Assembly (NCBI GenBank): GCA_038025085.1
Contig: CM076153.1
Span: 15,165,001 to 15,229,000, forward strand
Length of the DNA: 64,000 nt
DNA from: Tetragonia tetragonoides
Taxonomy: Eukaryota > Streptophyta > Magnoliopsida > Caryophyllales > Aizoaceae
Direction: 5' to 3'
Positions within the stretch are counted from its first letter, which is position 1; each line of letters starts with the position of its first letter. The translations under genes and the position numbers were made by a program. The notes below the pieces were generated by a model. The model made no database searches. It worked only from the letters and a program-made list of their open reading frames with translations, and was not told the DNA's origin. Positions 23,130-35,935 of the stretch are shown piece by piece.

Positions 23130-23911
23130 TATAACTTTTTCTTAGTCTCGGGCTGTTTTAACATTATCTTGGGATGGTTTTTCATCTTCAACAAGATCTA
23201 TGGTAACAAGAAAAGTTTGTAATGGCTAGAAGCCAGTGTTAATCTAGGTAAAATTGCGTATTTAATCACCTCATACACCGTTTGATATCTTGCATACACA
23301 GTCACTACAGAATGTGAAACCTGCAGCAGGGAAAGATCGATGCAATCCAAAATTTGTAGCAACAGCTCATAAGCTCTCTTAGACAACTCCCCCCTTTTTC
23401 CACTCAGAAAAAATAAAAAAAAAATTCTAGATATTAAGGGGCGTCTTTTCTCAAGGATAAATATATGTACGATGAAAATATTATGAAACAATAAGTACAG
23501 CGTTCAGGGTCTCTAATCTCTACACATGACACAAACTTCAAACACAAAAGAATGAATTATTCTGAAGTAGAATCCAGTTCTCCAAGGAACATAAGCTGGA
23601 GGCTTCTTTTTTTTTTGGTCACAAAGATTACGCGTAGTAAGCTGGAGGCTTCACAGTGTACTTCTTCCATTTTCAACAAGATGACAACAAAATGCATCTG
23701 TTTTAAAGAGAAAAGGAAATACTATATATTGCTTACCGGAGGTTAGCATGCAGGCCTTTGACATCTTTGTTCAGAAGCGCAACAACTAGACAATTGCGGG
23801 CTGAATATACATGCCATACACGGCTACACCTCCTTTCCATTTGTCTAATGCAGCAAAGCCATAAGCCATGAAAGCTGTATGTACCTGATGTCTGAATCAA
23901 CAACAAACAGC

Positions 23912-26900
23912 TCAAGCTGCAGACAATGCACTGCACAATGATTTGTATGCATTCGCACAGAGTTTGAACTTTTCTTCAGCCTCTACCTGCATTCATCAAA
24001 GGGTACAAGTTAATGGACAGGTTCCTTAGGGAGGGGGGCAGAAAATGGACACTGAGATATTTCAACAAACTCAGTCGTGAAAAACATAATTCAGATAATA
24101 TCCCAACAAACCAACAAGCTGAAGGTACCAAACATCAATATGGTAATTCTAGAAAGTAGTCTTCACTGTTAACACAATCAGACAATATGACTATAATCAA
24201 GATGAAGAGTAGACGCATAATTAATTAAAACAACATTTAGAAACCCCACAGCATTCATACTCCAAACTGGCTCAAGATTTCGGTATCTACATACTAACCT
24301 GTGAAGGGCCTTGATGTTTATCAGGATGCCATTTCAGCGCTGACAAATGAAAACTGCAAGGGAAGAAATGTCGTTTAGAGACCAACTAAGAACAAAATCT
24401 AAAGTGCACTCAACAATCCAAAAGTTAGCATGGAGCTGGGTTTCTTTTTAAGATTCACAAACATCTATTATTACAGCTTCTAGATCTTGGCTTATGCATT
24501 CGTCGTAACGGCATTGCCTCAAAAGCAATGGCGTCACTTGCCAAGTGAAACCTCCATAATTAAACCCTGATGGTCTAGTTGTCTCATGTAATGAAGAGTA
24601 AGATGTACCAACCAGAATGAGACTCATTATGAATTTCGTTTAGGCTTTGGTCCATGTCCCCCAGTTCCTAAGCTCAACCCAGTTATTGGATGACTAGGGC
24701 GCCATTCTTATTCTGGCAAACAAAAAAAAAAGATATGAAATAGAGCTTACGCATTTTTCAAATCTTTCATCTTTAGAGGCCCACGTTGTGGAAGACCAAG
24801 TATTGCTCTATCAGATCGGGAGCCTACATCAGATGCCTCATCTTCAGAGTCACCTTCATTTCCTGCCTCCCATTCTTCTTGACCATCACTCATACGACGA
24901 AAATTCTCTCTCCAGTCAAATCCAGAACTTTGAGAAGATCCAGTCCATGAGTTAAAAGACCATGTGTACCATCTATTTCCAAAAGTTGCTTGAAATATGG
25001 GTTCAGGATGGGGATGATCATCGTCATCTTCCGAGAGAAATCCTTTCCGAAACTTACCTAAGCATAGTACCAGCTTTCATCAGAAGAAACACTTCTATAA
25101 TGAACAATTCATTGAGGAAACTCAAAGCACATACAAGAGAAGACAACTATGTAATATATGGTCAGAAAAATGTAATCACATTCAGCAAAACTGCTGGACG
25201 ACAATAATAAAAGTCCATCTTTCACAAAGAAGAAATCCAGTTTAGAACTCCTGAATGAACTAAGCCTAGCCTCTGAAATATCAAAACTCAAAAGTACTTG
25301 TCTTCATATCAATAGCCCACCCTATTGCAACAGGTACCCAAGGAAATGCATCTTCAACATAACCCTCAAAGAATATCCAAACTTATCAAGACTCCAAAGC
25401 ATATCCGAGTCCATACAAACACTCCATATTTTGTTATATCTATGTGCAATCTTAACGTAAAAGCTCAACAAAGGAACAACACCCCCAGTGTGATCCCAGC
25501 GCTAGCGCAGTCTAGAGAGGTCAAGCATATGGCGCCTTAACCCTAGGTAGTACAGATATTATTTTCAAAAGACCCACAAAAAGCATTCAGAAAATTGTTT
25601 GGGCTATGCATCATAGAAAAATGACGAAAAGCCGGAAGTCAATTATCTAGTGATATTCAGACAACTGTTGTGCTTGAAAAACAAATAAAAGCAACAAAGG
25701 TATACTAATCATACATCTCATTCTATGGTTATGGATCTTCTGAGCACGGTGAGAATTTGATTTTGATCGTCCTTTCTTGGTAGAGCTTTTCGAATTGCCT
25801 CCAATGTCAGTGTCCCAGCCACTTGTTCCAACTGCTTTTGATGATTGTTCTTCCTTCTGAATATTTTGTGACCAAAGAAAAAAAGGCTGCATCAACCCTA
25901 CTGGTAAAAATAGAAAGTTTCACCTGCTGCATCTGAATGTAAGTCTTTTGATGAACTAAATTGCACAAAGATCCGTGTTTAGTTGCAATAGAAAATTCAC
26001 AATAGACCATAATCTCTTAAAAAAAAGCATTTTTCATCTCATTTGCTAAGTTTCAGTAGCCGCAGTGGAAGAGGAGTATAACATATTTTATTCTAATGGC
26101 ACCGCTGTGTTTTATATAAGTCTAATTGTTGGACATGGTTTTCTTAAATTCTATACTGCCCTTGAAGTATTGAAAATTGAAATAATCTACATGGTGACCT
26201 TTGAACAAACACTTTGGTTTGAAAGGACTAGTATCGTTCAATAAAATTTCTCTTACCTATCATCATGTCTTCTATGTCCACAAAACCATTTTGCTAACAT
26301 TTGGAGGTTTACAATAATGTATTTCCATTTGCTTTTTATCTATTCCCTTTATAATATGTTTGCTCCAAATAATATGTAGCAGCCCTTAAATGATTTCTAA
26401 TTGATAGAGGTAATTTTTTAACGGTAAAGGAATACACTGAAAGTTAAGGGGTGAGTTTGTTTCATGAAATTAAGCGTTGTTTAAGTATAATATTTAGTGG
26501 GAGACTGGGAGGGTACCATGTAGGAAGTTGCCAAAACTGAAGGGTACATTATAGAATTTGAAATACGATATTGTCTATCATGTAAAAAAGTCCAAAATAC
26601 AAGGGCACCATATAGAATTTTCCTAAGATTTTAGGAATGAAACACTCACTCCCTTATAACATACAAGAATTGGCTGGGGTCATATTTTCGTCATGTCCAT
26701 ATTCCAAGTCTAGGCCTCTAAAGGCTGTAAAACATGAAGACATTATTAAACTTTTATAGTTTTATCTCCACTGTATTCATTGTGAGTCTTTCAAAAGCCT
26801 ATGCGCTAGTCGGGAACTTCTTGCTATTGCTGCATACATCTTGACATCGTAATACGTAGCTCTGCAGGAATCCACTCTGAGCCTTATTGCTATTGTTGTT

Positions 26901-29900
26901 GAATAAATATATCTTATCAAGCTTACAGGGAAATCAAACTACCATGCTGAAGAATATCCATTTTGAACAAATCCTAGTTATACACAAGATAGACTGACAA
27001 CAACTAATTGGTAACAAGGTTCTAGAAGAAATAGGAAAAAGCTACTAAGGATGCAATTATGTTAACAAGTACATTCAACAATGATTGAAAATGACGGCAA
27101 GATACCAAATATCAAAACTTTAATCAAAATACCTATGTACACAAACCCAAAGGGTAGTGCATCTGAATATCTGTTCGATAAGAGAAATTGAGATGTCCAG
27201 TCTCTCAACAGCTTCAATATTGCATATGGAAGTAACAACACTACCATATGGTTATTAATTGGCTTGACAAACTAAGAGTAGAAAGCACAAGAATGCCCTG
27301 AGCCATGCACCATAATAAATATGTGATGAAAAAAATCTAGGCTACAGGACCTTTGTGATTTGTGATGAGCATTACCTGAAAAGCAGTTCCCAGATCCCTA
27401 CAATTAAAGAGGAGACTTCTAAGTGCGCTCTTCGTATCAGCACGTTTTTGACGTATCGCATATCTGGCATAATTCTGGAATTGAGGTTCAACTATATGAG
27501 AATATCAACAATCAAAAAAGAAACAACAAGATGAAGCAAAGAGTGATAATAGTTATTGGATCATTTACTTTAGATGGTTGCTGGCCTCCTCTAAAGTCCT
27601 GGAATGGAAGGGGAAAACATAGTCAGTCATCTTTTAGAAAAATCAAAATATGCAAATAAATTTAGAGATATATCTTTATTAAAAATCATCATAATAAGCA
27701 TGAGATCAACCATAAAAGATCATTAGTGAAATTTAAGATTACTAGTGAAGTTTATCATTAATAAGCATGTATCAGCCATAAAAACAATAAGAATAAGGAC
27801 ACAAAGGACCATTGAAATAAATTCTTATACTCAAATTGTTTATTTTACTTAAGGATGGCCCCATTATTTTCTCTGACTACACAATGAAATATTAACAGTA
27901 TATGAAGGTGTTTAAAGGCAAAGTCAAAATAAAACTTAGCAAGGTCAAACATGCGTTATCAAAAGACACCATTGCATCTAACCTCAAAAGATAAGAATGG
28001 AGAAACTTGCAATTAACATTGAAGGATTATTATACTTCCCTACTTTTTTAAAGTTTGTGAGGCCCTCCAACCACGGCCAAGTACTCGGCCAGATCTTAGG
28101 GTGAAGAATAGGAGAGGAGGAAACTGGACATAGTCCCAAGTCCTACCAACCAAGATGGGCCCAAGCCCAATCTACTCACACACCTCAGGGGTCACTAGGG
28201 AAGTGAGGCCACCAGGACCCGAAACCTAGGTGGTGCCTGTAGCAAGTATGCCAACAACCATTAAAGGACATGGCTCTTGGTTATCAAAGTCTCCTACCTA
28301 GCAAGGAAGAGATTGGAAAGATAAACATTCTGAAAATGATAATAGATCCTTATACACACAGGTTCCCTTCCCTCCAAATTGCAATCATGAGAAAAACACA
28401 GTTCATTGGCAACCAAAAATCAAGAGAAGAGTTTTCCTCTAAAGACACGGGATGGTAATTCAGAAGGACAATACACACTCCAACTATCTTCCCTGAAACG
28501 AAGCCAAGAGACCACTCTAATCATATGCATACTCCAGGGTCGCAGTGAAGTATTCTCTAAGGCTTCACGAAAGGAACTGCATCCAACTATATCCTTTTAG
28601 TCGTACCTGCAGTTAGGTTCTCTACAGAGAGAATGATGAGGTTAACCAGTTTCTCATCATTAAAAAGTTATTGACAACTAACTGACTGATAAACAAATTA
28701 ACACCCTTCTAAGAACTTTATATTGCTTAATAAAATGGAACGCTTAATTATCAAAAGAAAACAAATTAATACCCTTCAGACTCATAAGCCTGCTCCCAAT
28801 AGTAGGATGACGATGATCTTAGTTATCTCCATTCTCCTTTTGTGCCAAACAAAAGACAGTTTCACATTAGATTTACAATTAGGGCACGTTCCAAACAAAA
28901 AGAACCTCTTTTCTAACTGAAAAACTCATAGCAAATACTTGATTTAGTCCATAAGCAGATGCATTAAAAACAACCTATAAGAAAACCCCAAAATGGATCA
29001 AGGAAAGATACAGCACCGCAGCCCTCAGGCCTGACTTCCACTTGACTTGCAGATATTATATAATATAACCACCTCTATCCAATCAGTACTTAGAAACTTG
29101 GTCATCCTTCTTCGAAAAAATTGCTCTTCAAATAACAATCCGCTAAGTGTTCCAAGAGTGAGCTCATGAAATGGTTAAATATGTTCCACCACACAACAAA
29201 TAACAGAAACTCACTACTGAATAGAAAGAAAAGGAACCATCTTGTCCATCTAGCAATCAAGGAAGATTGAATATAGCTTCAATTTCCAAGCTTGACAGAG
29301 GATACGAAAACAGTCAAGTACAACTGCTCATTCTATGACTGGTACTTCAAGATGCATATTAACTCGGAATGAGGGATTAGGATTAACCCACATCTTCGTC
29401 CAACTAGTACAAGTACAACTGCTCACTCTGGGACTGATACTTCATCCCGATATCCAAACTTACCTCATTTACAAAAGCTCATAAATAATCAGAAATTATT
29501 GCCTCATCACTAACAATCACTTCATTTCCTAACAATGTTCAAGTAGTTTCCCATAGAACCAACTCAATTGAAACATCTCTAGTTCAAACTATACCACTCA
29601 ATACCACTATAAACTTTAGCTAATGTTGACAAGCTTGAATCCTATTCCTAATATAACAGCAACAACACCCAGTGGGGAGGTCAATTTGTGCACAACCTTA
29701 CACCTATGAGAGACACTAGAGAAATTATCATCATAATTAACCCACTTACCCACATAAAGATCCCATTTTTTTCCTTTTCTCTCTGCACAATTAAGCATAA
29801 GATGATTATCAAATTGTTGAATGATCATTTTTCTCCCTTTTCACTCCACATAACAAATACCCAGTTACCAACTCAAAGAACCCATGTTACATTTTTGCTC

Positions 29901-30226
29901 TCTACATAACTATTAATACCAGCTACCCACATAAAGATCCCATTTTTCTCCTCTCTCTCTCTCTCTCTACCTTTCTGTAAGATAATTCACACTGTAACTG
30001 ATAAAAGAAACCAAAATTCAGCTCTTCAAAATGGCAATAAGTGGAAAATTACAGTATAAATGGATTAAAAAAGACATTTTTTGAGAAGAAGAGAACTTAC
30101 ATTCCATTTTTTCTTTGATTTCTCATTGCAAACGGGAGTAGAATGAAAAGAAGCGAACTGGGTCTCCGAAAAATTAATCGAATTCCGCAAAATCAATATG
30201 CTTCGCCATCTGGGCACAGCTTGCAT
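23912..30226 (-). CDS. DnaJ-domain (J-protein) chaperone partner, seven exons
   Basis: Exons in transcript order: 30226-30101, 27598-27569, 27474-27376, 25856-25715, 25057-24751, 24353-24299 and 23986-23912, all with GT-AG borders and compatible phases, giving 277 residues. The N-terminus (MQAVPRWRSILILRNSINFS) is basic and amphipathic, so mitochondrial import is plausible. The middle holds a conserved stretch with RYAIRQKRADTKSALRSLLF, a Ser/Lys-rich linker (SKSSTKKGRSKSNS), then FRKGFLSED and FQATFGNRWYTWSF and an acidic run (EGDSEDEASD). The J domain is C-terminal: DLKNAFHLSALKWHPDKHQG carries the HPD motif at residues 244-246, followed by the last helix (EEKFKLCANAYKSL). HPD stimulates the ATPase of Hsp70 partners. 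Only the later part of the J domain is recognisable, so the first helix is divergent. Intron 1 (2.5 kb) and intron 3 (1.5 kb) are long. A conserved plant DnaJ family is likely; I cannot name the gene. Confidence 0.88.
28045..28262 (-). repeat. Probable SINE or retroelement remnant in DnaJ intron 1
   Basis: A GC-richer block reads on the minus strand 'ggcatacttgctacaggcacc...aggtttcgggtcctggtgg...'. The second phrase resembles a tRNA B box (GGTTCGANTCC). Its base composition differs from the surrounding intron. No TSD identified. Confidence 0.35.
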
Positions 30227-30640
30227 TTTCAAATTCGTCCTTTGTTAGGCTTAATTAACAGGAAAAATTGGGAGACTTTTCTTTCAAGTTAATTGAACAA
30301 AAATTAAGATTACAGGGGCTTTTTAATCCTAAGATAACTCACTTCTGAGTTCTGACTTCAGCAATAGTTGATTTTCTTACGAGGAAGTCTATGAAATTGT
30401 CTCCTGGTTTTGCCTGTGGGTATTTTTTTGAGATTCTTGTTGGTTTCTCCAAGTGTTATGGGCCTGTTGGGTACCATGGGTTTGGGTTTGGGTTTGGGTT
30501 TGGGTTTGGGTTTGGCCAAGGAGAACAACATTGGACTTTGATTGGGTCTCATTTCTATCGTTCGGGCGTGAAAGAAAATGACATCTTATATAGGCCCAAT
30601 AGGCTCAATAAACTTCATTTTCTTCTCCAAATGCAGTACT
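30227..30640. other. DnaJ gene 5' flank
   Basis: Promoter-side region of the minus-strand DnaJ gene. It contains the (TTTGGG)n tract listed next and no other gene. Frames rich in KP or FG residues here are translations of that tract. Confidence 0.5.
30478..30516. repeat. (TTTGGG)6 hexanucleotide tract
   Basis: Six tandem TTTGGG units, similar to but not the plant telomere unit TTTAGGG. It lies ~250 bp upstream of the DnaJ start codon. Confidence 0.9.
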
Positions 30641-30655
30641 ATAACACAAGTCTTG

Positions 30656-30877
30656 CTGGGTTCGAATCCTCATTTCCCCCATGTCTCGTATATGCTGGCT
30701 TTTAGAAATTGTACTAGCCCTTTGTTGGTGCTACGTTGACGGGGTCAGTGCTTGCGCTGGTTGTTCAGCTAGTCTGATATGTTCGCTATTGAACACGAGA
30801 GTCCGAACATGACGTAGCGGGGGGTGTCTCGGTTGTCATTCACTTACACCCTCTATTTTTACTAGGAAAAAAAAAAC
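30656..30877 (+). mobile_element. 5'-truncated tRNA-derived SINE
   Basis: The element begins at the B box ('tgggttcgaatcctc') and ends in an A-rich tail. It is bounded by the direct repeat ACACAAGTCTTG at 30644-30655 and 30878-30889. From 30700 to 30850 it matches, in reverse complement, the full-length copy at 54337-54619 (shared phrase 'ttggtgctacgttgacgggg'). Confidence 0.85.
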
Positions 30878-31141
30878 ACACAAGTCTTGTGGGCGACCAA
30901 CTCCCTGTAGGAAATATTTTTTTTTAACGGGAAAGTAATTTTTAATTTTGTTGATGATGATAGTTGAATCCATTCATTGTTGAAAGAAGGGGGGGAAGGT
31001 ATGTGTCGCTTATTATGAAATGTGATCCTTATTTCATTAAAAAGTGACACCGTCTCATTGAATGTTATGAAAAGAGCGTTGTATACAACTTTTTGTGAAT
31101 AATAGTAATCACACTTTGGATTTTACTCTCATCCAAATAAA

Positions 31142-31576
31142 GGGTGTGTTCGGCAATAATTAGCTGTAGCGGTAGTCTTAACTATTTCATTAGTCTTAGA
31201 TGTTGAACTAGCTATTAGCTGTCATGAATGAGCGGTAGAAAATTGTTAGTTGTTTACTTGGTTGAGTGTTTGGTAAAGTTAGCGGTTTTGATTAGCTGAT
31301 TGATGTAAAATGACATAAAACTATAAAAGGACATATTATTTAATTTTTTATTAAAAATAAAGGGACATAATAGGGATAAAAAATGCCTAAATAATTTCAG
31401 CAGCTAGCCTTTGGAGTTAAAAAGGCTAATTTTATCAGCTTTTCTAAACACACTACTCTAACAACTATCGGCTACTTCTAAAACCTAGTTACCGAACCCA
31501 ACAAATTAGAATAGGTAATGGTTTGACTAGTTCAAATCACTAATTGCTATCTAAAAGCTGGTTGCCGAACACACTA
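31142..31576. mobile_element. MITE, ~435 bp, TIR GTGTGTTCGGCAA
   Basis: 'gtgtgttcggcaa' at 31144-31156 and 'ttgccgaacacac' at 31562-31574 are perfect inverted complements. The interior has repeats of 'agctg' and 'agcggt' and no ORF. Probably a hAT- or PIF-type derivative. Confidence 0.75.
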
Positions 31577-32338
31577 AAAATTACCTTTTTAGTTATTTTT
31601 ATTAAAGATTGAAGCAGTGACGAATCTAGAAAAGAATATTATTGATGATGCCTTCGGCAAGTACACCCTAGTCCATACTCTAATAAACTAGATTTGCCCC
31701 TAAATCAAAAATGCAGTAAATGAAACTAAAGTGATTTTTGTTTTGGACAAGCAAATATACTTTGAATGTATTTTATCTCCTTTAATTTGGTACAAATTTA
31801 GAATAGTGTGGTAAAATTGTAATCATTGAAGTGAAGAAAAAAGTAGTTCTCTTTTATTACTTCTCTAGTTCTCTCTTTCGGAAAGGATAATAAAAGTGCT
31901 TAAAAGTCCATGCACATACCAATCATCTTCATGTGTAACCAGCCACTACAACAAATAAGCAATTATGTGACACTTTTTTATCCACATTTTTGAAAATGTG
32001 GAAAAAAAAACACTGATATTCTCCACGCTTTCCATTGCGCCCACTATGTGCAGGCATTTTCCACTCTTTCCGCGTGGTAAAAGTATTTCAAGCGTAGAAA
32101 ATATCACGCTGGAGAAAAAAAAAGTTTGGTAAATAGAGATAATAATAATAATTAAAAGGAAAAGGGTAAGTTAAAAATGAAACCCCGCATTTACGGTTCC
32201 AACTTCCATCCCGACCCCCCTCTCTCTCTCCAGATCCCCTTTACCCTTATTTTTCCATCTCAGAGTCTCAATTGTGTTCTTTTTTGCCTTTGATTTTTGA
32301 AGTTGAGAATTCTCAACACTGATTCACTAATTCTCGCC

Positions 32339-32580
32339 ATGGATCCCATGAACCTACAAGCTCAATTGCCACCGTTCTTGTGCTCTCTTGGGCTAATCAT
32401 TTGGGTAATTACTTAATTTCGATTTGGATTATAGTTTTGTGGGTTTCAATTCTGTTTTTTGTTAACCTGGAGATTCACCCTCACTCCTCTCACTATTGCT
32501 GTTGTGGATTGCTACGTCGTTGCTGCCGCTGATGAGACCACCATCATGGCCATCATCCACGACGTCCTTCTTCTCGTAAG
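32339..32580 (+). other. Putative captured exons inside CACTA element
   Basis: From ATG 32339 a short frame (MDPMNLQAQLPPFLCSLGLI) runs to a donor-like 'tttgg|gtaatt' at ~32404. A second gene-like piece at ~32490-32576 reads TIAVVDCYVVAAADETTIMA before 'gtaagg'. The pieces sit behind a CT-rich, UTR-like leader (32218-32335). The parent gene is not recognised. Confidence 0.3.
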
Positions 32581-33537
32581 GGTGTTTGAACCCTAGATTC
32601 AAATTATTGCTAATTTATAGAATTTTATTTTACGGGTTTTGATTTAGTAAATTCTGATTTGGTGATACTATGTGTTTTCTTTTAGATGATTGATTATTGA
32701 ATGATGGATTTGGGCTCGTGATTTCTTTGGACTGTGAATTTGGAGGTAACCTTCATTCTATAGCTTGGAGATGGATGTTTACCATGTGGTCATGTTTGTG
32801 ACTGTTATTATGTGTTGGCTTTTTATAAGTTTGTTTTTGCTGATTGTTATTGCTGCTTATTAACTATTGACGAGTGCTATCATAGAAACTCTTATGGTGT
32901 TGGGTTTGACAGTTTGAGTAAACACTAGAAAGAGTTGCTTATGATTTGAGTAGTATATGAGTAAGGAGGCACTGACAGATTAACACTAGAATTTGAGATA
33001 TTAGTAGATAGGGGGTTTTATTTGAAAGAAAATCAAGCTGTATATTATATTTGGGAACCCTATGCCATCTACTGTGGTTTATATATGTTATTGTCTCAAA
33101 CAGGATATTTGACATGCAATGAGTAATAATCTTAGTACATGTTTTAGACTACTACTCTGGGCTAACCACATAATGATTGTTAATCTGATGTTTAGAGACA
33201 GATTCAGTTCAGCGTACTCCTCAAAATAAATGGTCTCTTATGGGTAGAATGTAGAAAATGGATTTATCTGTTCAAGAGTTGTGTGCTCTGTTTAACATAG
33301 AAGAAAATATTGGCCATTTCTTTTGTTTACATGATATGTTGAATAGTTTAAAGGATTGTGATTAGTTGCAGTCTGAGGGAAACAATCAAATTCTACCCTT
33401 ATTATTGCACTGTTTATTGTGTAAGTTGAATCAATAATATTATTAGTTTCTTGATTGTCAAAAGAAACTTGATCAAAGACTTCTTGTTTATATCAAAAAG
33501 AGGCTTAGCTCAAGGATTATGACTATTTTTTTTCATT

Positions 33538-33564
33538 GTGTGTGTGTGGGGGGGGGGGGGGGGG
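33538..33564. repeat. (TG)n/(G)n tract
   Basis: A TG repeat passes into an uninterrupted run of about 18 G. It lies inside the CACTA element. Confidence 0.85.
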
Positions 33565-34659
33565 ACACAAACAGATGCCTTTTAGTTGGTGTATTGAATA
33601 TGTAAGATCATTTGTTGTTTTGAATCTTCTTTCGTCCCTGTTCAGTTGGCGACGATTGAGGTTGGTATATTGCTGGTGAAAGACAAAAGCAATTAAAAAA
33701 ATTCTGGGATTTCATATGCAACACTCTTCTACTCAAGGTATCAACTAATAGCAAATTCCCACGTTATCTTGATTGATTTACAAGTTTGGTGTTGCATTGT
33801 GCTGCCTCCGTAAGATGTTTGTTGTGGTACTTGAGGTTTATTTTTCCTCATTTTCTTATATTTGACTCTATTGTTACTTGTAATATAAACTTGTAATCAA
33901 TACTTTTCAATATTAGTTTAGTGTTTCTTGCTTGGTGTACATTGCTATTCGTATTCCTGATGTGGTTTTGATATGTCTTACAATGTGTGTGGGGTGGCTA
34001 ATAAGTGCCAAAATGACCATATAATTTATCTCTAAGTCTCAGTCTTTACAGCAAGCTGTTCATCAATTGCCTATCCCTACTGTTAAGTTTCTTGACTCTA
34101 ACAAGCTGTAAACTAGCACTACTTATAAACTTGATGTTCTGCATAATGTCTGTTGCTTGTGAAAGTATTTCTCATAGTGTTTTTGCTGTTGTAGTGCTGC
34201 TGTTAATTGTACTTCGATTGCTGTTCTTGGGGATAGGAATTGAGGGGAACCCTACATAGTAGATGGCTCCTTTATCCTATTTCTCTTTTAGGTGTAATCC
34301 TGATCATTTTGGTAACGGAATTATACTTACCAATAAATATATGAAGTCTTTAGTCTTTTATGCTTGTGTGTCAAAAATACTTATGTTAGCTCATGTTGTG
34401 ATTTTGAATGCAAATGGATACCCACTGTATGTTGAAAAATGAGCTGAAATCGTAAGCAACCCTTGATTAGTGTGAGTTTGCAACCCTTGATCACTTTGGA
34501 GTTCTTTTGTAAATGAATTAGGCAATCATGGCTGATCCATCTTTGGAACTATGGTTCCCTGTATAATCTTTGTTTCGTACAGTGTTTGGACTTAGTATCT
34601 AATCACAGTAATTATGTGGCCATGGATCAAAAGATGTCATGCAATTCGGAGGAAAAGGT

Positions 34660-34850
34660 GTTACAGCAGGCATCAACTGCTAATTACAGCAGCCATCAAC
34701 TGCTGATTACAGCAGCGAGCAGCCGCTGGTTACAGCTGCAGCTAACAGCCAGCAGCAGCCACCAGGTGCTGGTTACAACAGCAGCCAGAAGACGCGGTTA
34801 CAGCAGCAGCCAGAAGACGCGGTTACAGCAGCAGACGCTGTTACAATTTG
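34660..34850 (+). repeat. CAG-rich minisatellite within a 96-aa frame
   Basis: Repeats of 'gttacagcagcagccagaagacgcg' and shorter 'ttacagcagccatcaactgct' units lie in a frame that runs 34586-34876. A related phrase ('gttacagcagcagccagcaactgttcattcac') recurs at 35766. The frame is probably repeat-derived, though it could be part of a captured gene. Confidence 0.7.
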
Positions 34851-34874
34851 TTTCTGAAGTGCAAAAAGAAAGAT

Positions 34875-34967
34875 AGCGGGTAACTTGGTTGCCTTTATCA
34901 AGGCATTTCTCAGGGTTGCTATCTTTCTTTGAGAAATGCCTTGATAAAGGCAACCAAGTTACCCGCT
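34875..34967. repeat. Perfect 38-bp inverted repeat (hairpin)
   Basis: 34875-34912 is the exact reverse complement of 34930-34967, with a 17-base loop. In addition 34865-34877 is complementary to 34918-34930, so a second, competing stem exists. On transcription in either direction this would fold into a perfect duplex of a length suited to small-RNA processing. Confidence 0.92.
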
Positions 34968-34989
34968 GTGTCTTTGGCCTCTATACCCC

Positions 34990-34991
<2 letters not shown>

Positions 34992-35020
<29 letters not shown>

Positions 35021-35021
35021 T
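34992..35021. repeat. (CT)n microsatellite
   Basis: About 15 CT units directly after the hairpin. Confidence 0.9.
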
Positions 35022-35739
35022 TGTTTTTCTTCTTGATTTTTTTTATTTTATATCTTTGGGTTATTTTTGTTGGTGCCCATGTTTTAGGTCTTATAAAAAA
35101 GTATCTATTAGTAATAAATTTGAGCTTGTTACTCAAATGCTATGTTCTTACATTTTTTGTTTTTCTCTTCTGTTGAGTGTTGAGTATTTTCCAGTTGATT
35201 ATGCTTTACTTTCGTGATTTTGATGATTTGGGGTCCTTTATTTTGGGTATTCTGGGCTATATTTATGGGTACCCATTTAGGTCTTAAAATTTTGAGCTTG
35301 TTAAGCCCTTGTTTTTTTTTTCCTGGTAAAGACCAAATATATTGTGTGTGTGTGTTTTGTTTCCTCTTCTAATGAGTGTTTGAAGTTGATTATGCTTGCT
35401 TTGGTGATTTTTATGAGTTGGGTTTTTTTATTTTTATGGTTGCCTATGCTTTAGGTCTTATGAATTTGTTATAGTTTGACGATTTTGAGCTTGTTAAACT
35501 CTTCTTTAAGTAGGAAACTAAAATTTATACTGTTTTGTTTTTTTCCTCTCTAGATATTGAGTGTTTTTGCAGTTGATAGTGCTTGCTTTGGTGATCTTGA
35601 TGATTTGGGATTCTTTATTTTGGGGTCCATGATCTGTTGGTGGTTGGAAATTTGCGTGACACTTGATCATATATATGTTGATTGCTCAAGTATCATCTTA
35701 CTCTTCCTGTAAATTCGTTTCATTTGGCTACGTAGCTCC

Positions 35740-35935
35740 TTAATGAAGTCCTATTTTTCAGACGATGTTACAGCAGCAGCCAGCAACTGTTCATTCACAG
35801 CCAGCACCAACTGTTTATTCATTTTGATATTTAATGTGAATGATTTCTGCAGTACACAGTTTTCCAAACACAACAATGGTATTAGAGATTGGCCGAAGGC
35901 TTTGAAGCCTACTCCTGTGACCCGGTGCAAGTAAG
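35740..35935 (+). other. Possible exon remnant in CACTA element
   Basis: The frame reads DDVTAAASNCSFTAST and then RDWPKALKPTPVTRCK before a stop. It repeats the CAG-type motif of 34660-34850. No family recognised. Confidence 0.25.

Larger units (their letters stand above)
21840..23900. other. Intergenic between convergent genes
   Basis: Holds the 3' UTR of the membrane-protein gene (to about 22000), two small MITEs (listed separately) and, in 23160-23900, the probable 3' UTR/downstream region of the minus-strand DnaJ gene. Confidence 0.5.

Noticed and set aside
30478..30516. Interstitial telomere repeat
   Set aside because: The unit is TTTGGG, not plant TTTAGGG, and is too short; called a simple repeat instead.
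30358..30552. KPKPKP / FGFGFG frames on the two strands
   Set aside because: They are translations of the (TTTGGG)n tract.
34586..34876. A real 96-aa protein
   Set aside because: Mostly CAG-type repeat translated in one frame; could be captured exon but there is not enough support.
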